A DNA stretch of 64,000 nucleotides from Cloacibacillus sp. (lineage in GTDB: Bacteria; Synergistota; Synergistia; Synergistales; Synergistaceae). The translations under genes were made by a program, and so were the position numbers. Under the pieces are notes generated by a model, which saw nothing but the letters and a program-made list of their open reading frames with translations, had not been told where the DNA came from and did no database searches. The stretch is from NCBI GenBank assembly GCA_036655895.1, contig JAVVPF010000008.1:1-64000 (forward strand). The letters run 5' to 3'. Positions 51,252-59,538 of this stretch are shown here, in pieces; the first letter of the stretch is position 1; each line of letters opens with the position of its first letter.

Positions 51252-52009
51252 TTCACGCCTCCACAGGCGTCAAGCACATTTTTTGCAAGCGCGCGGTATT
51301 CGTCCGCCATTTCGCTCTCCGGGAAGGCTTCAAGCACAGTCTTCTGCAGCTCCTCCGCCTGCTGCACGACGGAGCTGAAAGGCAGAGCGCCAACAATGCG
51401 CGACTCGATATCCGCCGCCAGCTCCTCCACTTTTTCCTCTTCGCGCGGCACGTTCCTGCGGTTCAAAATTATTCCGCCAAGCGACGCGTATCCGCGCTCG
51501 CGGAAATTCGCCACAGCCTGCGCGATATTGGCCGCGGCGTGAAGCGCCATATTCTCGCCGCTCGTGACGACGAAAACCTTCTTTGCGTAGCCCTCGCGTA
51601 TCGGCATAGCGAAGCCGCCGCAGACGACGTCGCCAAGCACGTCATAAATCACGGCGTCCGGCCTGTATATCTCAAAAGCGCCCTTTTCCGAGAGCTTCTC
51701 CATCGCCGCTATGATGCCGCGCCCAGCGCAGCCAAGCCCCGGCGCGGGGCCGCCCGCCTCGACGCAGAGGACGCCCGCAAAGCCCTCCGTCACCATCTCT
51801 TCAAGCGAAAGCTCGGCGCCCCGTTTTTTTATCAGCTCCAGCACCGAAGGCGTCCGCCCGCCTCCGCGAAGATTCACCGTAGAGTCGGCTTTCGGGTCGC
51901 AGCCGATCTGCATTACGCGCATCCCCGACTGCGCAAAAGCAGCCGCAAGATTTGACGCCGTCGTAGATTTTCCAATGCCGCCCTTGCCGTAAATCGCGAT
52001 CTTTATCAT
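51248..52009 (-). CDS. NifH-like ATP-dependent reductase
   Basis: A 253-residue NifH/BchL/CfbC-type dimeric Fe-S ATPase. It has P-loop [31 protein letters not shown], and both cluster cysteines: [13 protein letters not shown] and [15 protein letters not shown], which ligate the intersubunit [4Fe-4S] cluster. It would donate electrons one at a time, with ATP hydrolysis, to the two component 1-like subunits encoded next. The ATG at 52009 is chosen from GGAGG 7 nt upstream and the fold's usual start; the longer frame adds non-homologous residues. It is the first gene of the six-gene operon. Confidence 0.92.
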   Translation of the reverse strand: MIKIAIYGKGGIGKSTTASNLAAAFAQSGMRVMQIGCDPKADSTVNLRGGGRTPSVLELIKKRGAELSLEEMVTEGFAGVLCVEAGGPAPGLGCAGRGIIAAMEKLSEKGAFEIYRPDAVIYDVLGDVVCGGFAMPIREGYAKKVFVVTSGENMALHAAANIAQAVANFRERGYASLGGIILNRRNVPREEEKVEELAADIESRIVGALPFSSVVQQAEELQKTVLEAFPESEMADEYRALAKNVLDACGGVK

Positions 52010-52269
52010 CCAAACGCCTCCAAATATAAAAATCCCTCTGCCGTACAAAGACAGAAGGATTTGGCATTGTTGAAAGACCAATCTTTTATATCACGCCTTC
52101 TGACTCCGAACATATCATCGTCAATTCAGAACGATTTCTATTTATTTTTACATCTGAATCATACCACCAGAGACGCAATAATTGCAAGTGGGAACGGCTA
52201 TGGACTTTAGCTTTTTTACCGCCAAACTCGCAAGGCGCGCCTATTTACATTTTGATCCTAATAATTATG
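52010..52269. other. leader of the nitrogenase-like operon and 3' flank of the hypothetical gene
   Basis: On the minus strand a hairpin-forming stretch (AGAAGG ... CCTTCT outside, GATTGG ... CCAAATC inside, near 52040-52092) precedes the NifH-like gene. A clear promoter with standard spacing was not found. No ORF is supported. Confidence 0.4.
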
Positions 52270-52851
52270 CTAACAATGCTGATAATCATGATTATTAGAG
52301 TTGTCAGCATTGCTGACGCCGTTTGGCCGCGCCGCGGCGTCAGCGTATTGACGGGCTTTGGGAGCCTCGCCTGTGGCCGCCGTGATATAGGGAAGACGCG
52401 GCGCGTCGAATAGCTCTCCGTCGTAAAAATATCTCTTTGCCTCATCCATGTCATTCAGCACAGCCCAGACCTCTTTTTTGCGGGCGCCAGAATCGTCCCA
52501 GATTTTATGAACGGAATACAACACCGGCCTCCCGTAAATATCTTTGTATAAAATATGTTCCTCATGGATGCTTTCGTAGCATTTTTTTACAAAAGCTGCG
52601 CTGAGCGCCGCCTTTGTATAGTCGTCTCCGAGAAACTCAAAATGTTCATTTATAATTGCGGTCGTCCTCGTCACACGTCCGCAGCTGGAATCGCTTTCAT
52701 CGTAGGGATTGCCGAACCTGTCCGTCGCCTGCTTTGGCGTGCGGGCGTCCGCCTCGTCTATATCACGGCGGCGGAAACGGCGCCCGGCACGGATAAAAAC
52801 GGCAATCGCAGCTGCAAGCGCCGCACCAATCAACGCAAAAGTTTCGAGCAT
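52270..52851 (-). CDS. hypothetical membrane-anchored protein
   Basis: A 193-residue protein with one N-terminal membrane helix (LETFALIGAALAAAIAVFIR), a basic stretch (RRFRRRD), and a cytoplasmic or extracytoplasmic soluble domain containing YDESDSSCGRVTRTTAIINE and EEHILYKDIYGRPVLYSVHK. I recognise no family. The Asn/Asp-rich tail (NADNSNNHDYQHC) is encoded by an AT-rich palindromic segment at 52274-52312. The ATG at 52851 is chosen from upstream GGAGAGG. It is divergent from the XRE regulator gene, which may control it. Confidence 0.65.
   Translation of the reverse strand: MLETFALIGAALAAAIAVFIRAGRRFRRRDIDEADARTPKQATDRFGNPYDESDSSCGRVTRTTAIINEHFEFLGDDYTKAALSAAFVKKCYESIHEEHILYKDIYGRPVLYSVHKIWDDSGARKKEVWAVLNDMDEAKRYFYDGELFDAPRLPYITAATGEAPKARQYADAAARPNGVSNADNSNNHDYQHC
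52274..52312. repeat. nested inverted repeats at the 3' end of the hypothetical gene
   Basis: CAATGCTGA (52274-52282) and TCAGCATTG (52304-52312) form a 9-bp dyad enclosing a perfect 14-bp palindrome ATAATCATGATTAT (52282-52295). It encodes the last residues of the hypothetical protein and could act as a terminator or protein-binding site. Confidence 0.6.
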
Positions 52852-53079
52852 ACGACCCCACCTCTCCTTCTGTTCTGCAAATTTTTCCCCGCAAGCTATG
52901 AAGCAAAGACGACCGGCAACGCTTAACCATTTCTGGCGCACAGATGTAAGAATGTTCCAGCATTATTATATAAATTTTTCAAATAGTCAACACTATATTA
53001 CACGATTTTGTAAGCGTTATCTTATAGACAGTACTCTTTTGCCTTTGTAAGCTCTTTCTTGCATGGGAGTGAGAAACTT

Positions 53080-53430
53080 TTGACAATCGGCGGCAGGATA
53101 AGGGAAGTTCGTAAACTTAACAGGATAACTCAGGAAAAACTTGCGGAACTGCTCAACGTTTCGCGGGTCACAATTTCCTCATGGGAAAATAATGAAAACG
53201 CTCCCACAGTGGACAACATCGTCTCGCTTGCTGAAACCTTTCGCGTCTCCATCGACTATCTGCTGCGCGGCGCTGAACCTGAAACCGACTGTGAAATGCC
53301 CGGCAGACTTTCATCTCCGAAGCAGGAGGATATTTTCCTCGACCTCTTCAAAAGCCTCGGCCCAGTCGAACGCGACGAAGTGATAAAATTCATGCGCTAT
53401 CAAAAAGCGCTCTCCGAGGGGAAAATGTAG
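53080..53430 (+). CDS. XRE-family HTH transcriptional regulator
   Basis: A 116-residue Cro/CI-type regulator: an N-terminal helix-turn-helix (IGGRIREVRKLNRITQEKLA, then LLNVSRVTISSWENNENAPT, VDNIVSLAETFRVSIDYLLR) and a C-terminal helical stretch (EDIFLDLFKSLGPVERDEVI). It probably acts as a dimeric repressor, perhaps of itself and of the divergent hypothetical gene. The start is a TTG at 53080 with GGGAG about 10 nt upstream; another TTG at 53059 lacks a binding site. A terminator follows. Confidence 0.85.
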   Translation: MTIGGRIREVRKLNRITQEKLAELLNVSRVTISSWENNENAPTVDNIVSLAETFRVSIDYLLRGAEPETDCEMPGRLSSPKQEDIFLDLFKSLGPVERDEVIKFMRYQKALSEGKM

Positions 53431-53510
53431 CCTCTTATTTTTCTCGGCACCCGGATATGAGAGGCTGCGCCTTCATTTTGCCGCACCTCTGTCTAAAAAC
53501 GGTAAAAAGT

Positions 53511-53547
53511 TTCGTCCTCCGACGTTATGCGGAGGACGAATTTTTTT
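53511..53547 (+). terminator. terminator after the XRE gene
   Basis: TTCGTCCTCCG (53511-53521) and CGGAGGACGAA (53530-53540) form a perfect 11-bp stem followed by seven T. Confidence 0.92.
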
Positions 53548-53620
53548 ACTTCACTATGGCTGTGAGCATAAGCTTTTTTAAAGCCTCACGCAGTACCGTT
53601 CTTGCCTCTATTTACAGGCT

Positions 53621-54724
53621 CTATTTCACGTATTTTTTCAGCTCGCCGTATCCTTGTTTGTCCATTTCTTCGTAGGGGACGAATCTCAGCGCCGCGCTGT
53701 TGATGCAGTAACGCGCGCCGTTTGGAGATTCCGGGTCGTTTGTGAAGAGGTGGCCCAGATGAGAGTCTCCGGCGCGGCTGCGAACTTCGGTGCGGCGCAT
53801 GCCGTAGGAATCGTCTTCTTTATATACGATGGCGTTGTCGTCTATGCCTTTGGTGAACGCGGGCCAGCCGCAGGAGCTTTGATATTTGTCGGACGACGAA
53901 AAGAGCGGTTCGCCTGTGGCGGCGTCTACGTAGATGCCGCGCCGCTCTTCTTTGTAAAATTCGTTGTCAAAGGCCGGCTCCGTCGCGTTTTGCTGCGTCA
54001 CCGCGTACTGCCGCGGCGTCAGTTTCTCTTTCAGCACAGCGTCGGAGGGCTTTTCATATTTTTTCGCGTCTACTTTTATTTCGCGCGCCTCCTTCATCTC
54101 CTGCGGTGAGATATGACAGTAGCCGCCGGGGTGTTTCGTCAGGTAATCCTGATGGTATTCTTCGGCCTTGTGGAAATTTTTAAGCGGCTCTATTAGCACA
54201 TAAAAGCCGTTTTCGGCGCGGCGTTTTTCAACCGCGGCAACCTTTTCAACTATTTTTTTCGCAGCTTCGTCGGTGTAGAATATCCCCGTCTGGTACTGCG
54301 TGCCGACGTCGTTGCCCTGCCTGTTTTCAACGCTTGGGTCTATTACTTTGAAAAAGGCAAAGAGCAGCGTTTCAAGCGAGACCTTCGTTTTGTCGTATTC
54401 CACGCGAACGGTCTCGCGGTAGCCCGTGCCTCCGGCGCAAACCTGCTCGTAGGAGACCTCGTCCATCGGTTTTCCGTTTGCGTAGCCGGAGACGGCGTCT
54501 ATTACGCCGGGGATGCCTTCCATATATTTTTCAAGCCCCCAGAAGCAGCCGCCTGCGAGATATATTACGTTTTTTTCTGCATTTGCATTTTTTTCCATAC
54601 TTGCACCGCCTTTCTTTAAAGCCGCATTATCCCCCGCCGAGGCGCTTTCGCGCAATGTGAGAAATGCTGTGCCAACCACAGCCGCCATTATCAATATTAC
54701 GCACGCTAATTTTTTGAGTTTCAT
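53621..54724 (-). CDS. msrAB: membrane-anchored MsrA-MsrB methionine sulfoxide reductase fusion
   Basis: A 367-residue protein with an N-terminal membrane helix or uncleaved signal (KKLACVILIMAAVVGTAFL), an MsrA domain (YLAGGCFWGLEKYMEGIPGV, catalytic C60, then GNDVGTQYQTGIFY and FHKAEEYHQDYL) and an MsrB domain (LTPRQYAVTQQNATEPAFDN, YQSSCGWPAFTKGI, RSRAGDSHLGHLF, RYCINSAALRF with the catalytic Cys). It repairs S- and R-methionine sulfoxide in envelope proteins. AGGAGG precedes the ATG. The gene stands alone and fits with rubrerythrin as oxygen-stress defence. Confidence 0.95.
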   Translation of the reverse strand: MKLKKLACVILIMAAVVGTAFLTLRESASAGDNAALKKGGASMEKNANAEKNVIYLAGGCFWGLEKYMEGIPGVIDAVSGYANGKPMDEVSYEQVCAGGTGYRETVRVEYDKTKVSLETLLFAFFKVIDPSVENRQGNDVGTQYQTGIFYTDEAAKKIVEKVAAVEKRRAENGFYVLIEPLKNFHKAEEYHQDYLTKHPGGYCHISPQEMKEAREIKVDAKKYEKPSDAVLKEKLTPRQYAVTQQNATEPAFDNEFYKEERRGIYVDAATGEPLFSSSDKYQSSCGWPAFTKGIDDNAIVYKEDDSYGMRRTEVRSRAGDSHLGHLFTNDPESPNGARYCINSAALRFVPYEEMDKQGYGELKKYVK

Positions 54725-54848
54725 GCGGACCTCCTGTTGATAATTATTTTAAATTAACTAGATGATAGCACTTTCTCTGGCAATAAAAAAGAGGGGATCT
54801 CTCCCCTCCCGCATTTTGCCTCATTTAAATTTTTTTGCTGCACGTCCG

Positions 54849-55388
54849 CTAGATTATCATTTTCGTGATTTCGCTTACGTCCTTGCGGTTTTTCTGGCGG
54901 CGCGTGTCGTCGCCGGGGTAGCCTATCGCAACTATGGCGCGCACGGTGTCGCCTTCTGGCATTCCGAGCAGTTTTTTTACCTCCGCGTCGTCGAAGGTGC
55001 CGATGACGCAGGTGCCGAGGCCCTGTTCCTCCGCCTCAAGCAGCAGGTAGGCGGTGGCTATGCCCACGTCGCCCGCCGCGAAGTGTTTGCTGCCGTAGGT
55101 CTCCGTCACTTTCGGCATGAGGATGACCTCCGCGTCTTCCGCGACGACGATGAAGGCTGGGACGTATTCGGTCCATCTGTTGAGCCCTATCTGCTGGCAG
55201 AGCTTAGAGAGCGCCTCTTTTGTCTCTTTTTCCGTCACTATGACGAAGTTCCACGGCTGGCTGTTGCAGGCGGACGGCGCAAGCGACGCGGCGTTGACGC
55301 AGCGCACGAGCAGTTCGTCGTCCACCCCGGTCTCACGGAAGCTGCGGCAGCTCTGTCTTTTTGTAGCGAGTTCATAAAAATCTTTCAC
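54849..55388 (-). CDS. nitroreductase-family FMN protein
   Basis: A 179-residue nitroreductase-fold protein: YELATKRQSCRSFRETGVDD (FMN phosphate Arg/Ser), AASLAPSACNSQPWNFVIVT, and AGDVGIATAYLLLEAEEQGL then GTCVIGTFDD. It forms FMN-binding homodimers that reduce nitro compounds, quinones or other electrophiles with NAD(P)H. No specific substrate is evident. It lies between the UPF0173 hydrolase and msrAB, in the same orientation as both. Confidence 0.88.
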   Translation of the reverse strand: MKDFYELATKRQSCRSFRETGVDDELLVRCVNAASLAPSACNSQPWNFVIVTEKETKEALSKLCQQIGLNRWTEYVPAFIVVAEDAEVILMPKVTETYGSKHFAAGDVGIATAYLLLEAEEQGLGTCVIGTFDDAEVKKLLGMPEGDTVRAIVAIGYPGDDTRRQKNRKDVSEITKMII

Positions 55389-55419
55389 AAAATTTCCCCC
55401 TGTCGGTTGTCTAAACGGG

Positions 55420-56115
55420 TTAGTATTCCAGTGTTTCGCCGGGCTGCAGCACTATTATCTCCGTGCTGAGGAGGCTTGCGTTGCTCACTGCGGTCACGAA
55501 GTCTTCCGGGTCGGCCTTTATTTTGGGGAAGGTGTTGTAGTGCATCGGGATCGCCTTGACTGGGTTGATGAAGCCTACGGCGCGCGCCGCGTCTTCTATG
55601 TCCATCGTGAAGCATCCGCCTATCGGCAGGCAGGCTACGTCGATGTGTTCGGCGGCAAGAAGCTGCATGTCCATAGTGAGCGCCGTGTCTCCCGCGTGAT
55701 AGAGCCTTTTGCCCGCAAGTTCGATGACGTATCCGCAGGCAAGGCCGCCGTAGCGGACCTCTCCGTTTTCAATGATCGGGTCGCCGTGGATGGCGGGCGT
55801 CATTTTGACGCGGCCAAACGGGTAGGTCACGCGTCCGCCTACGTGCATACTTTCCGTGCGCACGCCCTGCGCCGCAAGCCAGGTGGCCGTTTCGCTGCAG
55901 GTGAAGACTGTGGCGCCGGTGCGCAGAGCAATTTCTATCGTGTCTCCGAGATGGTCTCCGTGCGTATGGGTGAGAAATATGACGTCTACTTCGGTGAAGT
56001 CAGAGGCCTGTTCCACGGCCTGCGTGTTGTTTGTCAAAAACGGGTCTATGAGCGCCTTAAAGCCGTCGCTCTCAATGTAAAACGCGCTGTGTCCAAGGAA
56101 ACGAAGTTTCGGCAA
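55420..56115 (-). CDS. UPF0173 metallo-beta-lactamase-fold hydrolase
   Basis: A 231-residue metallo-beta-lactamase-fold protein of the UPF0173/YtkL type: KLRFLGHSAFYIESDG, VIFLTHTHGDHLGDTIEI (HxHxDH), IHGDPIIENGEVRYGG, LYHAGDTALTMDMQLL and PMHYNTFPKIKADPEDF. All dinuclear metal ligands appear intact. The physiological substrate of the family is not firmly known. The TTG at 56115 is chosen because GGAGG lies exactly 8 nt upstream; the longer reading would start inside that GGAGG. Confidence 0.88.
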   Translation of the reverse strand: MPKLRFLGHSAFYIESDGFKALIDPFLTNNTQAVEQASDFTEVDVIFLTHTHGDHLGDTIEIALRTGATVFTCSETATWLAAQGVRTESMHVGGRVTYPFGRVKMTPAIHGDPIIENGEVRYGGLACGYVIELAGKRLYHAGDTALTMDMQLLAAEHIDVACLPIGGCFTMDIEDAARAVGFINPVKAIPMHYNTFPKIKADPEDFVTAVSNASLLSTEIIVLQPGETLEY

Positions 56116-56234
56116 AATATATACCTCCAATAGTTAATAATTATTTTAATCTTTATTTCCTGCACCTATTATACCCGATATATTTCAATTATAAGCAGGG
56201 CGGATTACTTACGCAAACGATGGGATTATGTACA

Positions 56235-56270
56235 AAAACGGCCCTCGCGTTACGCAGCGAAGGCCGTTTT
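56235..56270. terminator. aspS terminator
   Basis: AAAACGGCC (56235-56243) and GGCCGTTTT (56262-56270) form a stem with an inner TCGC/GCGA pairing and A/T flanks. Confidence 0.85.
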
Positions 56271-56283
56271 ATGATTATAAAGG

Positions 56284-58071
56284 TTATACGAGCGGCTTTA
56301 CCGTCTTTATCGAAAGTTCTTCCAGCTGTTTGGCTTCAACTTCTGTTGGAGCGGCGGTCATCGGGCACTGCGCCTTCTGGTTTTTCGGGAAGGCCATGAC
56401 GTCGCGGATGGACTTGCTGCCGGTCATCAGCATGACTAAGCGGTCTAGGCCGATGGCGAGGCCGCCGTGCGGGGGCGTGCCGAAGCTGAGTCCGTCGAGC
56501 AGGAAGCCAAAACGGTCGCGCGCCTGTTCCGGCGTGAAGTTGAGCGCCTGGAAGGCCTTTCCCTGCATCTCGGGGTCGTGTATCCTTATGGAGCCGCCGC
56601 CCAGCTCCGTGCCGTTGAGCACGACGTCGTAGGCGCGTGAACGCACCTTGCCCGGCTCCGTCAGCAGATGTTCCATGTCTTCGTCCATCGGCGCCGTGAA
56701 CGGATGATGCACCGCCGTGTAGCGGCCGGTCTCCTCGTCCCATTCAAAGAGCGGGAACTCAGTCACCCAGAGGAAGCGGAAACCTTCCTGCACCATGCCG
56801 CGCTCGCGGCCCAGCTCAAGGCGTATCTGCCCCAGTATTTCGCAGGCTTTGCGCCAGCTTTCGTCGGCCATGATGAAGAGCGCGTCGCCGTCCTCTATCT
56901 GCGAAAGCTCTTTGAGCTTCGCAAGCTGGTCGTCGCTCAGGAATTTCACAAGCGGGCCTTTGAGTTCTCCGGCCTTCACCTGGAAGTTCGCCATGCCCTT
57001 CGCGCCTAGCGCCTTCGCGCGGTTTTCAAGGTCCGTCATCTCTTTGCGTGAAAGAGACGCGCCGCCTGCAAGACGGAGCCCCTTTATCGTGCCGCCGTTT
57101 GCGACGAGCGCAGCAAACGGATTTTCGCCGCCTGCAAAGACCTCTTCAAGGCTGACCATCTCCATGGGGATGCGGAGGTCGGGCTTGTCTGCGCCGTATT
57201 TGTTCATCGCCTCGTCCCACGTCATGCGCTGAAACGGTGTGGCCACCTCAACGCCCTTTAGTGTGGTGAAAAGCCCAGCCAGATAGTTCTCGACGAGCCT
57301 CATTATGTCCTCTTCGGTGATGAAGCTCATTTCAAGGTCTATCTGCGTAAATTCCGGCTGTCTGTCTGCACGCAGATCTTCGTCGCGGAAGCATTTGACT
57401 ATCTGCATGTACCGGTCAAGGCCGCTCACCATCAGAAGCTGCTTGAAGAGCTGCGGCGACTGCGGCAGAGCGTAGAAGGCGCCGGCGTTGACGCGGCTCG
57501 GCACAAGGTAGTCGCGCGCGCCCTCCGGCGTTGATTTCGTAAGCATCGGCGTCTCAACTTCGATGAAGCCTTCGTCGCCGAAATAGTTGCGCGTGTAGCG
57601 CGTCACGTCGTTGCGCATTTTGAGGTTGTTCTGCATCGTCTCGCGGCGCAGGTCGAGATAGCGGTATTTCATGCGCAGGTCTTCGTTTACAGAGTCTGCG
57701 TTGTCTATCTCAAACGGTATCAGCTTCGACGGAGAAAGCAGGATGAAGTCGTCCGCAAGCAGTTCCACCTGTCCTGTGGGCAGTTCGGGGTTTTCTGTGC
57801 CTTCGGGGCGCTTGCGCAGACGTCCCTTTACCGCGAGCACATACTCGCTGCGGAGGGCGCCGGCGCGCTCGTGAGCTTCCGCGTTGTGCTCCGGGTTGAA
57901 GACGACCTGAGTGACGCCCGTCTTGTCCCAAAGCTCAATGAAGATTATCCCGCCAAGGTCGCGGCGGCATCTGAGCCAGCCGTTCAGTATAGTTTCTTTT
58001 CCCGCGTCTTCAAGCCGCGGCGCGCCGCAGAAGATATTTCTCTGCCATGATGCGTCGTAATGTCGGTCCAT
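56284..58071 (-). CDS. aspS: aspartyl-tRNA synthetase
   Basis: A 595-residue class IIb synthetase of bacterial type. It has an N-terminal OB fold ([20 protein letters not shown]), motif 2 ([20 protein letters not shown]), the bacterial GAD insertion (about 280-415), and motif 3 ([20 protein letters not shown]). It charges tRNA-Asp; whether it also mischarges tRNA-Asn cannot be decided here. The ATG at 58071 has GAGG upstream; the preceding TTG codon is an alternative by one residue. It follows hisS and is probably co-transcribed. Confidence 0.97.
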   Translation of the reverse strand: MDRHYDASWQRNIFCGAPRLEDAGKETILNGWLRCRRDLGGIIFIELWDKTGVTQVVFNPEHNAEAHERAGALRSEYVLAVKGRLRKRPEGTENPELPTGQVELLADDFILLSPSKLIPFEIDNADSVNEDLRMKYRYLDLRRETMQNNLKMRNDVTRYTRNYFGDEGFIEVETPMLTKSTPEGARDYLVPSRVNAGAFYALPQSPQLFKQLLMVSGLDRYMQIVKCFRDEDLRADRQPEFTQIDLEMSFITEEDIMRLVENYLAGLFTTLKGVEVATPFQRMTWDEAMNKYGADKPDLRIPMEMVSLEEVFAGGENPFAALVANGGTIKGLRLAGGASLSRKEMTDLENRAKALGAKGMANFQVKAGELKGPLVKFLSDDQLAKLKELSQIEDGDALFIMADESWRKACEILGQIRLELGRERGMVQEGFRFLWVTEFPLFEWDEETGRYTAVHHPFTAPMDEDMEHLLTEPGKVRSRAYDVVLNGTELGGGSIRIHDPEMQGKAFQALNFTPEQARDRFGFLLDGLSFGTPPHGGLAIGLDRLVMLMTGSKSIRDVMAFPKNQKAQCPMTAAPTEVEAKQLEELSIKTVKPLV

Positions 58072-58101
58072 CAAGTATTCCCTCTTCTTTATATAAAAAA
58101 T

Positions 58102-59352
58102 TTATTTCAGCTTGTTGATGAGCTGTTCGGCGGTCATCTCTTGCTGCTCGCTCGTGCCCAGGTTTTTCACAGTGACGACGCCCTTTTCCATCTCCGTGGC
58201 GCCTATGATGCAGGCAAACTCCGCGGAGGCGCCGGCGGACTTCATCTGGCCCTTCATTGCGCGGCCCATGTAGTCCATGTCGGCGGAGATGCAGTTCATG
58301 CGCAGCGTACGCATGAGCGCCATCGCGTCAAGACGCGCGTCCGGCTCCGCCGCTACGACGTAGGCCTTGTTTGCCGGCTTTCTGCCGAAGCTGCAGCCCT
58401 GAGCCTCCATCGTGAGGATGACGCGCTCAATGCCGGAGGCAAATCCTACTCCGGGAAGGTGCGGGCCGCCGATGGCCTCAGAAAGATTGTCGTAGCGCCC
58501 GCCGCCGCAGACTGCGTTCTGTGAGCCGAGGTCGCCGGAAAGTATCTCGTAGGCCGTCTTTGTATAATAGTCGAGCCCGCGCACAAGGCGTTTGTCGTGG
58601 ACTACGGCCGCGCCTATTTTGTCCAGCCCGCGCTGGAGCTGCGCGAAGTGATCCTTGCATTCGTCGCAGAGGTGGTCCATGACGGAGGGAGCGCCTTCCG
58701 TTATCTCCTTGCATATCGGGCTTTTGCAGTCCAGAATGCGCAGCGGGTTTCTGTCGTAGCGGCTCTTGCATGAGTCGCAGAGCTCGTCAAAGCGCGGCCT
58801 CAGATAGTCCTGAAGCGCCTTGCGGTAGACGGGGCGGCAGTTCGGACATCCGACGGAGTTCAGCACCACCTGAAGGTTTGAGAGGCCGAGCCTGCGGTAA
58901 AGCTCCATTGAAAAATCTATAACCTCTAGGTCGACAAAGGCGTCCTGCGCGCCGAGCGCCTCTATGTCAAGCTGCACGAACTGGCGGTAGCGCCCCTTCT
59001 GCGGGCGCTCGTAGCGGAACATCGGGCCTATGCTCCACAGCTTTGCGGGCTGCGTGCCCTTCGTCATTTCATTTTCCACATACGAACGGACCATCGACGC
59101 GGTAAGCTCAGGACGTAGCGTGATGCTGCGGCCGCCCTTGTCGATAAAGGTATACATCTCCTTCTCAACGACGTCCGTCGTCTCGCCCACGCCGCGGCAG
59201 AAAAGCTCCGTATGCTCGAAAATGGGGAGATGCACCTCTTTATATCCATAGTCGTCCGCAACATTGCGGCACATATTAGTCACATAAGCCCACTTCCAAG
59301 ATTCATCGCCAAGTATATCTCTTGTTCCACGCGGCGCCTTGACAGCTTCCAT
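58102..59352 (-). CDS. hisS: histidyl-tRNA synthetase
   Basis: A 416-residue HisRS: KAPRGTRDILGDESWKWAYV (motif 1 region), TLRPELTASMVRSYVENEMT, motif 2 GPMFRYERPQKGRYRQFVQL, the HisA signature GLDYYTKTAYEILSGDLGSQ, motif 3 GVGFASGIERVILTM, and a C-terminal anticodon-binding domain. An internal Cys-rich segment (CPNCRP, CDSCKS, CDECKDHF) may bind zinc, a feature of some bacterial HisRS. AGGAGG precedes the ATG. It is the first gene of the hisS-aspS pair. Confidence 0.97.
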   Translation of the reverse strand: MEAVKAPRGTRDILGDESWKWAYVTNMCRNVADDYGYKEVHLPIFEHTELFCRGVGETTDVVEKEMYTFIDKGGRSITLRPELTASMVRSYVENEMTKGTQPAKLWSIGPMFRYERPQKGRYRQFVQLDIEALGAQDAFVDLEVIDFSMELYRRLGLSNLQVVLNSVGCPNCRPVYRKALQDYLRPRFDELCDSCKSRYDRNPLRILDCKSPICKEITEGAPSVMDHLCDECKDHFAQLQRGLDKIGAAVVHDKRLVRGLDYYTKTAYEILSGDLGSQNAVCGGGRYDNLSEAIGGPHLPGVGFASGIERVILTMEAQGCSFGRKPANKAYVVAAEPDARLDAMALMRTLRMNCISADMDYMGRAMKGQMKSAGASAEFACIIGATEMEKGVVTVKNLGTSEQQEMTAEQLINKLK

Positions 59353-59407
59353 CCTAACCGCCTCCTGATAAGTATGTAGGAAAATATTGATTCCATATTA
59401 AAAGGAT

Positions 59408-59437
59408 ATAATACTTCATATATGGCGTGAAATTCAA
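59408..59437 (-). promoter_or_regulatory. hisS-aspS promoter
   Basis: TTGAAT (rc of 59432-59437), 18 bp, TATTAT (rc of 59408-59413), giving a leader of roughly 50 nt. No T-box-like leader fits in that space. Confidence 0.7.
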
Positions 59438-59484
59438 GGCTTAGTTGCTATTTTTACAAATTTTCGCTCATATTTCAGGGGCTT

Positions 59485-59513
59485 TTGACAAAGGCGCGGC
59501 TATCACGTATAAA
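59485..59513 (+). promoter_or_regulatory. promoter of the racemase-IlvD-like pair
   Basis: TTGACA (59485-59490), 17 bp, TATAAA (59508-59513), close to consensus, with a leader of about 20 nt. Confidence 0.85.
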
Positions 59514-59538
59514 ATAAAAGACGGAGAGTGATGTCATC

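Noticed and set aside
48784-52009. Nitrogen-fixation (nif) genes
   Set aside because: Both component 1-like proteins are too short and lack the full set of P-cluster and FeMo-cofactor ligands, and no cofactor-assembly genes are adjacent.
52245-52454. 69-codon minus-strand frame at the end of the hypothetical gene
   Set aside because: It overlaps the better supported 193-residue frame and has no ribosome-binding site of its own.
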